Assembly: GCF_913057115.1 (NCBI RefSeq)
Contig: NZ_CAJXNN010000026.1
Span: 1-53,762 of the forward strand
Direction of reading: 5' to 3'
From: an uncultured Roseovarius sp.
Lineage (GTDB): Bacteria; Pseudomonadota; Alphaproteobacteria; Rhodobacterales; Rhodobacteraceae
Length of the DNA stretch: 53,762 nt
The translations under genes and the position numbers were made by a program. The notes beneath the pieces were generated by a model that saw only the letters and a list, made by a program, of their open reading frames with translations, was not told the origin of the DNA and searched no databases. Positions 45,247 through 53,055 of this stretch are shown in pieces; the stretch's first letter is position 1, and every line of letters starts with the position of its first letter.

Positions 45247-45849
45247 ATGGCCATCAAGTCCTCAAACGGCATGAGCCGACGCGCTTTCATGGCGGCAACA
45301 GCGGCTGCCGTCGGGTCACCCGCTTTTGCGCAAAGTGTTACGGGCGACGAAACGGTCGAGATGGAACGCGATGTCACAACTTCGGTACGCCGTAACATTT
45401 CAAGTTTCCGCACACTGGATTGGAAACCATATTTCTCCAATCTGAAGAACGGCGCGATCCTGGTTGATATCGATTCACGCGCGCTGCACTACTGGTCGGA
45501 AGACGGTAATACCTACAAGTTGTACCCTTCCAGTGTGCCGCTGACCGAAGACCTGACGCGCCGCGGTCGAACCCGCGTTATTCGCAAGGTTGAAGGGCCC
45601 GATTGGCGCCCGACCCCGTCGATGCTGAAGCGGAATCCCGATTGGCCGCCGTATGTCCCGCCCGGCCCGGATAACCCGCTCGGAACCCACGCGCTTTACC
45701 TGAGCTGGACCTATTATCGGATCCACGGCACACATGACACCCGCAAAATCGGGCGCCGGTCGTCGAATGGTTGCATCGGGCTTTACAACGAACACATCTC
45801 CGAGCTTTTCGCGATGACCAAAGTTGGTACTCAAGTGTTGCTAATTTGA
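45247..45849 (+). CDS. L,D-transpeptidase (YkuD) family, Tat-exported
   Basis: 200 residues. The N-terminus GMSRRAFMAATAAAVGSPAFA has a twin-arginine signal (SRRAFM). The YkuD domain carries YRIHGTHD and the cysteine in RRSSNGCIGLYN, the active-site histidine and cysteine. It resembles the exported ErfK/YbiS-type enzymes that crosslink peptidoglycan or anchor lipoproteins. ATG 45247 is chosen for the signal peptide. A stable hairpin follows the stop. Confidence 0.92.
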   Translation: MAIKSSNGMSRRAFMAATAAAVGSPAFAQSVTGDETVEMERDVTTSVRRNISSFRTLDWKPYFSNLKNGAILVDIDSRALHYWSEDGNTYKLYPSSVPLTEDLTRRGRTRVIRKVEGPDWRPTPSMLKRNPDWPPYVPPGPDNPLGTHALYLSWTYYRIHGTHDTRKIGRRSSNGCIGLYNEHISELFAMTKVGTQVLLI

Positions 45850-45858
45850 CGAAACTTC

Positions 45859-45892
45859 AATGCATCTTGCGGTCTTAGCCACAAGATGCATT
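45859..45892 (+). terminator. Long-stem hairpin after the second L,D-transpeptidase gene
   Basis: AATGCATCTTG (45859-45869) and CAAGATGCATT (45882-45892) form a perfect 11-base-pair stem with a 12-base loop that can itself pair (GG/CC). Only TTTGC follows, so it is not a classic U-tract terminator; it may stabilise the mRNA end or be an RNA-processing site. Confidence 0.5.
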
Positions 45893-45988
45893 TGCAATCC
45901 CTACAGATTGCTGCTTAGAAAAATCCACGAGGTAAGTCTTGGGTGCCTGCCGTGTTGCTACGCGGTAGGCCAATATCTGGAGGATAAT

Positions 45989-46177
45989 ATGAAAAAACTC
46001 GTTCTCGCCGCTGCTCTGACTGGCGCTGCAACCTTTGCTTCTGCTGGCACCATGGAAGAGCCGATGATGGAAGCTCCCGTCGTTGTTGAAGAAACCACCG
46101 CAAGCTCGTCGGCAGCTGGCGTTTGGGTTCCGCTGGTTCTGCTCGCCATCGTGGCCGCAGTTGTTGCTGCTGACTAA
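45989..46177 (+). CDS. Small exported membrane protein, 62 residues
   Basis: Not a named family. A cleavable signal peptide (MKKLVLAAALTGAATFASA) is followed by a short acidic stretch rich in Glu and Val (EEPMMEAPVVVEE), a Ser-rich turn and a C-terminal hydrophobic helix (WVPLVLLAIVAAVVAAD). A strong ribosome site (CTGGAGGATAAT) and strong terminator suggest high expression. Mature length is about 43 residues, with one membrane helix. It is convergent with hemH. Similar small proteins are recalled beside hemH in related bacteria; this is from memory only. Confidence 0.8.
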   Translation: MKKLVLAAALTGAATFASAGTMEEPMMEAPVVVEETTASSSAAGVWVPLVLLAIVAAVVAAD

Positions 46178-46199
46178 TCAGTCGCACAAAGACCAATTG

Positions 46200-46230
46200 A
46201 AAAAGGCAGTGGTACACCACTGCCTTTTTT
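46200..46230. terminator. Intrinsic terminator between the small membrane protein gene and hemH
   Basis: AAAAGGCAGTG and CACTGCCTTTT form a long stem around GTACAC, followed by TTTTTT on the plus strand and preceded by an A-run that gives a U-tract on the minus strand. Bidirectional. Confidence 0.9.
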
Positions 46231-46251
46231 ACTTCTGACCGATTGCCTTAT

Positions 46252-47337
46252 TCAATCCAGCCAGCCCTTTAAGTTCTCTTCGACAATTCCGGCAAGCGCT
46301 TTCATGTGGGCGTCGTCGTCGTTGAGACAGGGGATATAGGTAAACTCCTCACCGCCCGCTTCTTCAAAACTTTCGCGGATTTCCTCGTTGATCTCTTCCA
46401 GGGTTTCGATGCAATCCGCCGAAAAGGCAGGTGCCATGACGGCAATCTTTTTCTTTCCTTCACGCGCCAGATCGGCCACGTGATCCACCGTATATGGTTT
46501 GAGCCACTCTTCCGGGCCAAAAACGGATTGGAATGTCGTGGTGATCTGCGTGTCGTCCCACCCCAAACGCTCTTTCAAAAGGCGCGTAGTTTTCTGACAT
46601 TGGCAATGATACGGATCGCCCTGCATCAAGTACCGCTTGGGCATTCCATGATAGCTGACCACAAGGATATCGGGGCGCTCCTTTGCCTCGGCATAGGCCT
46701 TCTCAACCGACTGCGCGAGCGCTTCAATATAGTCGGGGTTTTCGAAATAGGGCTCGACGACACGCGCGATCGGTTGCCAGGTTTCGTCCATCAAGGCGCG
46801 AAAAAACTGATCGTTCGCCGTGGCCGAGGTTGCGCCCGCGTAATGTGGATAGAGTGGAAAGAACAGGATACGCGTGCACCCCGCCTCGACCATCTTACGC
46901 ACTTTGGACTTGGTCGAAGGATTACCATAGCGCATGCAGAAATCCACCATGACCTGATCGCCGAAACGCTCGTGCATAAGCTCGGCCATCTTGGCGGTCT
47001 GATCCCGCGTGATGGTCATCAAGGGGCTTTCGTTCTTGTCCTCGTTCCAGATGGATTTATAGGCCTCGCCACTGGAAAAGGGCCGCTTGGTCAGGATGAT
47101 CAACTGCAAAAGCGGCTGCCATTTCCAAGGGCTGTAATCAATCACCCGACGGTCTGACAGAAATTCGTTCAGGTACCGGCGCATCGGCCAATAGCTATAG
47201 TGATCCGGCGTGCCGAGATTGGCCAGAAGAACCCCGGTTTTCGCCTTGGGAATGGCGGGGTGATCGGCATTGGCGTGCTCGGGAACCTTGGCAGTCGTGC
47301 TAGCGTCAAGCATGGGCAATCTCGTCATTATATTCAT
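46252..47337 (-). CDS. hemH: Ferrochelatase
   Basis: 361 residues. It inserts iron into protoporphyrin IX, the last step of haem synthesis. GVLLANLGTPD, FFPLYPHYAGATSA, VVSYHGMPKRYL (catalytic histidine) and APAFSADCIETLEEI are the expected blocks. An N-terminal extension of about 30 residues precedes the core. ATG 47337 is used, with another at 47328. It is convergent with the small membrane protein gene; no other haem gene is adjacent, but hemJ is at 12665. Confidence 0.95.
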   Translation of the reverse strand: MNIMTRLPMLDASTTAKVPEHANADHPAIPKAKTGVLLANLGTPDHYSYWPMRRYLNEFLSDRRVIDYSPWKWQPLLQLIILTKRPFSSGEAYKSIWNEDKNESPLMTITRDQTAKMAELMHERFGDQVMVDFCMRYGNPSTKSKVRKMVEAGCTRILFFPLYPHYAGATSATANDQFFRALMDETWQPIARVVEPYFENPDYIEALAQSVEKAYAEAKERPDILVVSYHGMPKRYLMQGDPYHCQCQKTTRLLKERLGWDDTQITTTFQSVFGPEEWLKPYTVDHVADLAREGKKKIAVMAPAFSADCIETLEEINEEIRESFEEAGGEEFTYIPCLNDDDAHMKALAGIVEENLKGWLD

Positions 47338-47373
47338 GTTTCATTGTGTGAAATAACGGCTCTGTCCCTGCCG

Positions 47374-48189
47374 TCAATCTTTCAAAGGGCTTTCTTGCGT
47401 CCCAAGCGCATCCGCAAGCCGCGCCGTGGCCGAGCCGGGGCGCAGGGGTTGGGGTTGGCTTTCATCCGGGGCCCAGCCTGTCAGAACCATCAAATCGAAC
47501 GTGGCCGGCACCCGCCCATCCGGGCTGGCAAAAGTTTCTGCATAAAGCTCACAAGCGCGCAGCATGACGCTTCGCCGGGTGGCATGCCTTGGGCGCGCGG
47601 CAAGGGCCGAGGTTTCCCCCATGCCCCGCAACTCCCGCATCAGGTGCAGGGGCGATTCGTAGCTGGCTTTCAAAGGCAGGTAATCGGCCACCGGAAGGGC
47701 AAAACCGGCCCGCTGCAAAAGCGCACCCAAGTCACGGATTTCGCCCATCGGGGCTACGCGTGGCGACAATCCCCCGGTCAAATCCGCTTCGGCCTGCGCC
47801 AAAGAGGCGCGCAATTCATGCAGGGTTTCCCCGCCAAAGAAGATGCCAAGAAACAGGCCATCGGGTTTCAAGGCACGGCGTGCCTGAATCAACTGTCCGA
47901 CCGGATCATTGGCCCAATGTAGGCACATAGCGTGAACCACCAGGTCATGCGCGCTTTCTTCAAGCTCAAGGGTGTCTTCATCCACAATGCATGTCGCATC
48001 GGGGAACCAATCCTGCCACGCTTTCGGAAATCCGCTCACCACGGCAGGGGCGTTAAAGGATTTATTAACCATCCCCAGCCGATCCTTGATCTCACCCGCT
48101 GCGGACTCGTGCAGGAACAACGCCGGCGCCGTCATGGCGCGGGCGCGGTTGCGAAGCAGGGCAGGGCGGTCGGTCAGGGGTTGCTGCAT
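47374..48189 (-). CDS. Methyltransferase-fold protein (BioC/NDUFAF5-like) with degenerate SAM motif
   Basis: 271 residues. HDLVVHAMCLHWANDPVGQL and ALKPDGLFLGIFFGGETLHEL are motifs of BioC- and NDUFAF5-like class I methyltransferases (post-motif II and III). The usual glycine-rich SAM motif I near residue 50 is absent; the stretch reads FNAPAVVSGFP. It may have lost methyl transfer or bind SAM differently, or act as a chaperone-like protein, since NDUFAF5 is a complex I assembly factor (a hydroxylase). ATG 48189 is chosen. It is divergent from comF with 15 bases between starts. Confidence 0.78.
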   Translation of the reverse strand: MQQPLTDRPALLRNRARAMTAPALFLHESAAGEIKDRLGMVNKSFNAPAVVSGFPKAWQDWFPDATCIVDEDTLELEESAHDLVVHAMCLHWANDPVGQLIQARRALKPDGLFLGIFFGGETLHELRASLAQAEADLTGGLSPRVAPMGEIRDLGALLQRAGFALPVADYLPLKASYESPLHLMRELRGMGETSALAARPRHATRRSVMLRACELYAETFASPDGRVPATFDLMVLTGWAPDESQPQPLRPGSATARLADALGTQESPLKD

Positions 48190-48204
48190 GAGGGGAACAA
48201 TAGG

Positions 48205-48936
48205 GTGAGCACGCGGGCTTTTCAAACGGCGTTGCGTCTGGTCTATCCGCCGCGCTGCACCCTTTGTGGCGAGCAGGTCGATAGTGATTTCGGCCTCTGC
48301 GGTCCGTGTTGGCGGGAAACGCCCTTTATTTCCGGGCTGTGCTGCGACGCCTGCGGCGTGCCGCTGCCCGGTGATGACCGGGGTGAACCCGAGTACTGCG
48401 ATGATTGTATGCGGATGGCCCGGCCATGGCAAAAAGGCCGCTCGAGTCTTTTGTACAAGGATCAAGGCCGTAGGCTGGTTCTATCGCTCAAATACAGCGA
48501 CAGGCAGGACATCGTGCGCCCGGCGGCGCTTTGGATGGCGCGCGCGGCCGTGCCCTTGATTGATCGGCGCATGGTGGTTGCCCCCGTGCCGCTTCACTGG
48601 ACACGCATGCTCAAACGCCGATTCAATCAAGCGGCACTCTTGGCCGAGGCTGTCGCCCGAGAACTCGGCCTCGACTATTGCCCCGATCTGTTGATCCGCC
48701 GTCACCGTACCCGAAGCCTTGGCGGTCTGGGGTTCGATGCGCGTCATGCAACTGTCGGTCAGGCCATCGTGCCCCATCCCCGGCGCGGCCACCGTATGGC
48801 GGCGCGCAAGGTTCTTATCGTGGATGACGTCATGACCTCCGGTGCCACCTTGTCCGCCGCGACACAGGCTTGTTTTTCCGGCGGTGCCGCCTCTGTGAAC
48901 GTACTGACACTGGCACGCGCGGCCAAGGACGCCTAA
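48205..48936 (+). CDS. ComF-family protein (phosphoribosyltransferase-like)
   Basis: 243 residues. N-terminal zinc-binding cysteines (CTLCGEQ, CGPC, CCDAC, CDDC) precede a phosphoribosyltransferase-like domain with VLIVDDVMTSGAT, the PRPP loop. ComF in competent bacteria takes part in DNA uptake; elsewhere the function is less defined. It starts with GTG 48205 and is read away from the methyltransferase-like gene. A glutaredoxin gene follows 31 bases after. Confidence 0.88.
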   Translation: MSTRAFQTALRLVYPPRCTLCGEQVDSDFGLCGPCWRETPFISGLCCDACGVPLPGDDRGEPEYCDDCMRMARPWQKGRSSLLYKDQGRRLVLSLKYSDRQDIVRPAALWMARAAVPLIDRRMVVAPVPLHWTRMLKRRFNQAALLAEAVARELGLDYCPDLLIRRHRTRSLGGLGFDARHATVGQAIVPHPRRGHRMAARKVLIVDDVMTSGATLSAATQACFSGGAASVNVLTLARAAKDA

Positions 48937-48967
48937 GTTCCCTGCAAAGAGTTAAGGGAACGAAAGA

Positions 48968-49225
48968 ATGCAACCTGTCGAGATCTACACCTCGCCGCTT
49001 TGCGGTTTTTGTCATGCTGCCAAACGCTTGTTGAAGCAAAAGGGCGTCAATTTTTCGGAAATCGACGTGCTGGTTGATCCAGGCCGCAAGCCTGAGATGA
49101 TCCAACGGGCCAACGGCGGCCGCACGGTGCCGCAAATCTTCATCGGTGACACCCATGTTGGCGGCTGTGATGAGCTTCACGCGCTTGAACGGGCCGGCAA
49201 GCTGGACCCGCTTTTGCAAGGCTAA
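48968..49225 (+). CDS. grxC: Glutaredoxin 3
   Basis: 85 residues, the usual Grx3 length. The active-site motif is CGFC (Cys12, Cys15), a variant of the usual CPYC, preceded by VEIYTSPL. The GSH-binding TVPQIFIGDTHVGGCDEL block is intact. It reduces disulfides with glutathione and may support ribonucleotide reductase. The next gene encodes a nitrilase-family amidase that could process a glutathione by-product. Confidence 0.94.
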   Translation: MQPVEIYTSPLCGFCHAAKRLLKQKGVNFSEIDVLVDPGRKPEMIQRANGGRTVPQIFIGDTHVGGCDELHALERAGKLDPLLQG

Positions 49226-49231
49226 ACCCCG

Positions 49232-50062
49232 ATGAAAGCGGCCCTGATCCAATTGAACAGCAGCGATGACCCGGTAGAGAACCTGCCGGTCACCTGCGAT
49301 TATGTGGATCAGGCCGCCAAGGGCGGCGCGAAGTTCATCCTTTCCCCCGAAGTGACCAATTGTGTTTCGGCCAGCCGCACGCGGCAAAAAGAAGTGCTCC
49401 GACACGAGGCCGATGATCCGACACTTGCCGGGTTGCGCGACTCCGCCCAAAAAAATGGCGTGTGGCTCCTGATCGGCTCGCTCGCCTTGAAAACCGATGA
49501 TTCCGACGGGCGCTTTGCCAATCGGTCCTTCCTGATTGACCCAAAGGGTAAGATCACCGCGCGATACGACAAAATCCATATGTTCGACGTGCAGGTGTCC
49601 GAGGCCGAAACCTACCGCGAATCCGCTGGTTACAGGCCCGGTGAGGCTGCGACATTGGCCGATATCGGCCTTGCCAAACTCGGCATGACCGTCTGTTACG
49701 ACATCCGTTTTCCCTACCTCTACCGGGCTCTTGCCCAAGCCGGGGCTGACATCCTTACCGTGCCGTCCGCCTTTTCACAGGTAACGGGGGCGGCCCATTG
49801 GGAGGTTCTGCTGCGCGCCCGCGCAATTGAAACCGGGTCTTACGTCTTGGCCCCGGCGCAAACCGGTACGCATAAGGCCACGCGTGGAAAGACCCGCAAA
49901 ACTTATGGGCATTCTCTGGCCGTGGCACCCTGGGGTGAGGTGATTGCCGATGGTGGCACCGATCCCGGTGTCATTTACGTTGATCTTGACCTTGGTAAAG
50001 TGTCACAAGCCCGACAACGTATCCCGTCGCTGCATCAAGCGCCGCAATTCCATGGTCCGTGA
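49232..50062 (+). CDS. Carbon-nitrogen hydrolase (nitrilase family, Nit1/Nit2-like)
   Basis: 276 residues. The catalytic triad is Glu40 (SPEVTN), Lys114 (RYDKIHMFDV) and Cys155 (GMTVCYDIRFP). HMFDV and DIRFP are characteristic of Nit-type amidases acting on deaminated glutathione or alpha-ketoglutaramate. It begins six bases after grxC and ends at the base before the MarR gene start. Position next to glutaredoxin supports the deaminated-glutathione amidase reading. Confidence 0.9.
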   Translation: MKAALIQLNSSDDPVENLPVTCDYVDQAAKGGAKFILSPEVTNCVSASRTRQKEVLRHEADDPTLAGLRDSAQKNGVWLLIGSLALKTDDSDGRFANRSFLIDPKGKITARYDKIHMFDVQVSEAETYRESAGYRPGEAATLADIGLAKLGMTVCYDIRFPYLYRALAQAGADILTVPSAFSQVTGAAHWEVLLRARAIETGSYVLAPAQTGTHKATRGKTRKTYGHSLAVAPWGEVIADGGTDPGVIYVDLDLGKVSQARQRIPSLHQAPQFHGP

Positions 50063-50506
50063 ATGAGTGAATTTTCGATCAATTCCCTTGCCGTCGCCTT
50101 GTTCAGTGAAATACTGGCGGATGAGCAATTGATCCGGAACCGGCTGAGCCGTGTTTTGCCAAAGGGCATGGAAATCTCGCATTTCTCGGTTCTCAACCAT
50201 TTGGCCCGCGCCGGAGGCGAGCGCAGCCCGGCGCAATTGGCGAAGAGTTTTCATGTCACCCGAGGGGCGATGACCAACACCCTGAACAAACTGGAATGGG
50301 CGGGCTACGTGCATATACGCCCCGACTGGGATGATGCCCGCCGTAAAATGGTGGCCATCAGCCCCGCAGGCAGGCAGGCGCGCGATGCGGCGATTGCGGC
50401 GATCACACCGATGATAACCGAACTGGTCCGCGAAGTGGGCGAAGACAAGGTGCGTACCACGCTGCCCGTCCTACGCGAATTGCGCGCAAAACTGGAAACC
50501 GATTAA
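50063..50506 (+). CDS. MarR-family transcriptional regulator
   Basis: 147 residues. The winged-helix core is [39 protein letters not shown] (recognition helix) and a wing with [19 protein letters not shown]. It binds DNA as a dimer, often responding to phenolic ligands or oxidants. The ATG overlaps no sequence but directly abuts the preceding stop, so it is in the comF-grxC-nitrilase operon. It overlaps the convergent ubiG stop by four bases. Confidence 0.92.
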   Translation: MSEFSINSLAVALFSEILADEQLIRNRLSRVLPKGMEISHFSVLNHLARAGGERSPAQLAKSFHVTRGAMTNTLNKLEWAGYVHIRPDWDDARRKMVAISPAGRQARDAAIAAITPMITELVREVGEDKVRTTLPVLRELRAKLETD

Positions 50507-51249
50507 GCCGGTTTCACGCTGGCGGTGACGTAGTTCACGCTCAGGTCCTTGGACGATAGCGACCATTGCCAAGTGATCGGGTTAAAGACGAACCCCTTGC
50601 GATCCACCGGCGTCAGCCCTGCGTTTTCGATCAATGAATAAAGCTCATCCGGGGTGATGAACTTGTTCCATTCATGCGTGCCCTTGGGCAGCCACCGCAT
50701 GACGTATTCGGCCCCCACAATCGCCATGGCAAAGCTTTTGGCGTTGCGGTTGATGGTGGAACAAATGTGCAGGCCGCCGGGCTTCAAAAGCGTCTGACAA
50801 GCGGTCAGATAGGCCAGCGGGTCGGCCACGTGCTCTACAACTTCCATGTTCAGAACGACGTCAAACTGCTCACCCGCCTCGGCCATGGCCTCGGCCGTGG
50901 TGTGGCGATAGTCGATGGTCAGGCCGGATTGTTCGGCGTGCACTTGGGCGACTGGAATATTGCGCTCGGCGGCATCGGCGCCCACCACCTCGGCCCCCAG
51001 CCGCGCCATGGGTTCCGACAGCAGCCCACCGCCACAACCGATGTCGAGAATCCGCAGGCCCGAGAACGGTTTTTCGCCGTTCAGGTCACGCTCGAACTCG
51101 GCAGCGATCTGTGATGTGATATAGTCCAATCGACAGGGGTTGAGCATGTGCAACGGCTTGAATTTGCCGTTCGGGTCCCACCATTCGGCGGCCATGGCCT
51201 CGAACTTGGCAACCTCGGCTGGATCGATCGTGCTTTGAGCGGCTTGCAT
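50503..51249 (-). CDS. ubiG: Ubiquinone biosynthesis O-methyltransferase UbiG
   Basis: 248 residues. It performs both O-methylations of ubiquinone synthesis. SAM motif I is [15 protein letters not shown], preceded by the family start [19 protein letters not shown] and followed by [16 protein letters not shown] 51249 gives [10 protein letters not shown]; alternatives upstream are at 51261 and 51300. It is divergent from the proline iminopeptidase gene, with 49 bases between starts. Confidence 0.96.
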   Translation of the reverse strand: MQAAQSTIDPAEVAKFEAMAAEWWDPNGKFKPLHMLNPCRLDYITSQIAAEFERDLNGEKPFSGLRILDIGCGGGLLSEPMARLGAEVVGADAAERNIPVAQVHAEQSGLTIDYRHTTAEAMAEAGEQFDVVLNMEVVEHVADPLAYLTACQTLLKPGGLHICSTINRNAKSFAMAIVGAEYVMRWLPKGTHEWNKFITPDELYSLIENAGLTPVDRKGFVFNPITWQWSLSSKDLSVNYVTASVKPA

Positions 51250-51298
51250 TCTGCTCTCCATATGCTCATGTGGTCCGGCCTTTCTATATAGGACGGTC

Positions 51299-52273
51299 AT
51301 GGATAAATTCTCAGGCCAAAAGAGCGCAGTCCAGTATCTTTACCCGCCGATCGAACCTTTTGATCGGTGCATGATGGATGTGGGCGATGGTCATGAGATT
51401 TATGTTGAGCAATCCGGTAGCAAGGATGGCATGCCGGTGGTTGTGCTACACGGCGGGCCGGGTGGCGGATGCAGCCCGGCGATGCGGCGCTATTTTGATC
51501 CCAACGTCTATCGAATCATCCTGTTCGATCAACGCGGCTGCGGCCGATCAAAGCCGCATGCCAGTGTGGACGCGAATACCACATGGGATTTGGTCGCGGA
51601 TATCGAGCGTATTCGAAAAACCCTGAAGATTGAGGAATGGATCGTGTTCGGCGGCAGTTGGGGCGCGACGCTGGCCCTGATCTATGCGCAAGCACACCCC
51701 CGCCCGGTGCGGCATCTGGTGCTGCGCGGGGTCTTTACCATGACGCGTGCCGAACTGGATTGGTTCTATGGCGGCGGCGCTGGGCGGTTCTGGCCCGAGA
51801 CATGGGCGCGGTTTTGCGAGTTGATCCCCGAGGACGAGCGCGACGATATGATCGCGGCCTATCACCGGCGGCTGTTTTCCGGCAATCGCGCCGAAGAAAT
51901 CCGCCATGCAAAGGCTTGGTCTGCTTGGGAAAATGCGCTGGCCACGGTACATTCCAGCGGCGCGACCCTCGAAAGCCCGGCGGAGTATGCCCATGCCTTT
52001 GCGCGGCTGGAGAACCATTACTTCATCAACGGTGGCTTCCTTGAGCGCGATGGCCAAATCCTCCACGATATCCCCAAGATCGCCGATATCCCCGGCACAA
52101 TCGTGCAAGGCCGCTACGATATGATCTGCCCACCGCAAGCCGCGTGGAACCTGACGCAGAACTGGCCCAAGGCCAGCCTGCGGATGATCCCCGTCGCCGG
52201 GCACGCCCTGTCCGAGCCGGGAATCAGCGCCGAACTGGTGAAGATCATGGATCGTCTGGGGCGTGGGGCTTAA
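51299..52273 (+). CDS. pip: Proline iminopeptidase
   Basis: 324 residues. Alpha/beta hydrolase that releases N-terminal proline. [18 protein letters not shown] is the oxyanion and family block; [10 protein letters not shown] holds the nucleophile serine, and catalytic Asp and His are expected in [10 protein letters not shown] and [14 protein letters not shown]-like Trp-rich cap sequence ([14 protein letters not shown]) fits the proline pocket. It is not part of the rimP operon. Confidence 0.94.
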   Translation: MDKFSGQKSAVQYLYPPIEPFDRCMMDVGDGHEIYVEQSGSKDGMPVVVLHGGPGGGCSPAMRRYFDPNVYRIILFDQRGCGRSKPHASVDANTTWDLVADIERIRKTLKIEEWIVFGGSWGATLALIYAQAHPRPVRHLVLRGVFTMTRAELDWFYGGGAGRFWPETWARFCELIPEDERDDMIAAYHRRLFSGNRAEEIRHAKAWSAWENALATVHSSGATLESPAEYAHAFARLENHYFINGGFLERDGQILHDIPKIADIPGTIVQGRYDMICPPQAAWNLTQNWPKASLRMIPVAGHALSEPGISAELVKIMDRLGRGA

Positions 52274-52299
52274 ACTCCTGAAAACGCGCAGAAATCACT

Positions 52300-52329
52300 G
52301 TCTGTAAAACGTCGGTATTCTGTCGGTGC
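52300..52329 (+). promoter_or_regulatory. Three GTCGGTAT-type repeats at 11-base period ahead of rimP-nusA
   Basis: GTCTGTAA (52300-52307), GTCGGTAT (52311-52318) and GTCGGTGC (52322-52329) repeat every 11 bases. This is the inverse orientation of the ATACCGAC array at 2534. The two arrays share 18 of 19 bases over the aligned pair. A regulator-binding array or an intergenic repeat family. Confidence 0.55.
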
Positions 52330-52436
52330 CGTTTTCGGCCCTGCAAGCCCCTTGCAGACTCACCCGGCAAAGCGTATATCCCCTTTCAACAGCGGCGCGT
52401 TGGGGTCCAAACCTGACGCTCCACCGGGAAATATCG

Positions 52437-52459
52437 ACGGGCCGCGCGCCCGTTTTTTT
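52437..52459 (+). terminator. Intrinsic terminator in the leader of rimP-nusA (possible attenuator)
   Basis: ACGGGC (52437-52442) and GCCCGT (52448-52453) form a perfect stem around CGCGC, followed by six more T residues (52454-52459). It is only 15 bases upstream of the rimP start, too close for a promoter between them, so it must act on the rimP transcript or terminate pip with readthrough. Confidence 0.7.
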
Positions 52460-52474
52460 GTGTTTGAAAGTCAG

Positions 52475-53053
52475 ATGAGCAACGACCTGATCGCCAAGAC
52501 AGCCATTGATCGCCGCATGGCCGAGATCATCACCCCCGTCATCGAGGACATGGGGTTTGAACTGGTGCGCGTGCGTCTGATGGGTGGCAAGACCAACACG
52601 CTTCAGATCATGGCCGAAACGCCTGAGGGCGGTATCGAAGTGGACCAATGCGCCGATATCTCGAACGCCGTGAGCGCGGTTCTGGATGTCGAAGACCCGC
52701 TGACCGATGCCTATACGCTGGAGGTCTCCAGCCCCGGGATTGACCGGCCCCTGACCCGCCTCAAGGATTTCGAGGAGTTCGAAGGCTACGAGGCCAAGCT
52801 GGAAACATCCGAGATGATCGACGGGCGCAAGCGCTTCAAGGGCGTTCTGGCCGGGGTCGAAGACAATGACGTGTTGATCAACATCGAAGAAGGCACCGTT
52901 GGCCTGCAGTTCGATTGGCTGGCCGATGCCAAGCTGGTGCTGACCGATGAGCTGATCAAGGACATGCTGAAGGCCCGCAAGGATGCGGGCACCCTGAAAG
53001 AAGACCAATTTGACGAGATCGAGACCGCAGGGTCCGAGTCTGAGGAGGACTGA
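52475..53053 (+). CDS. rimP: Ribosome maturation factor RimP
   Basis: 192 residues. It assists 30S subunit assembly. [10 protein letters not shown] (centred near 90) is the family hallmark; an N-terminal alpha/beta domain ([22 protein letters not shown]) and a C-terminal SH3-like domain ([18 protein letters not shown]) follow. The tail is very acidic ([13 protein letters not shown]). The start ATG 52475 follows GAAAG; the longer frame would include the terminator. nusA starts three bases after the stop. Confidence 0.95.
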   Translation: MSNDLIAKTAIDRRMAEIITPVIEDMGFELVRVRLMGGKTNTLQIMAETPEGGIEVDQCADISNAVSAVLDVEDPLTDAYTLEVSSPGIDRPLTRLKDFEEFEGYEAKLETSEMIDGRKRFKGVLAGVEDNDVLINIEEGTVGLQFDWLADAKLVLTDELIKDMLKARKDAGTLKEDQFDEIETAGSESEED

Positions 53054-53055
53054 AA

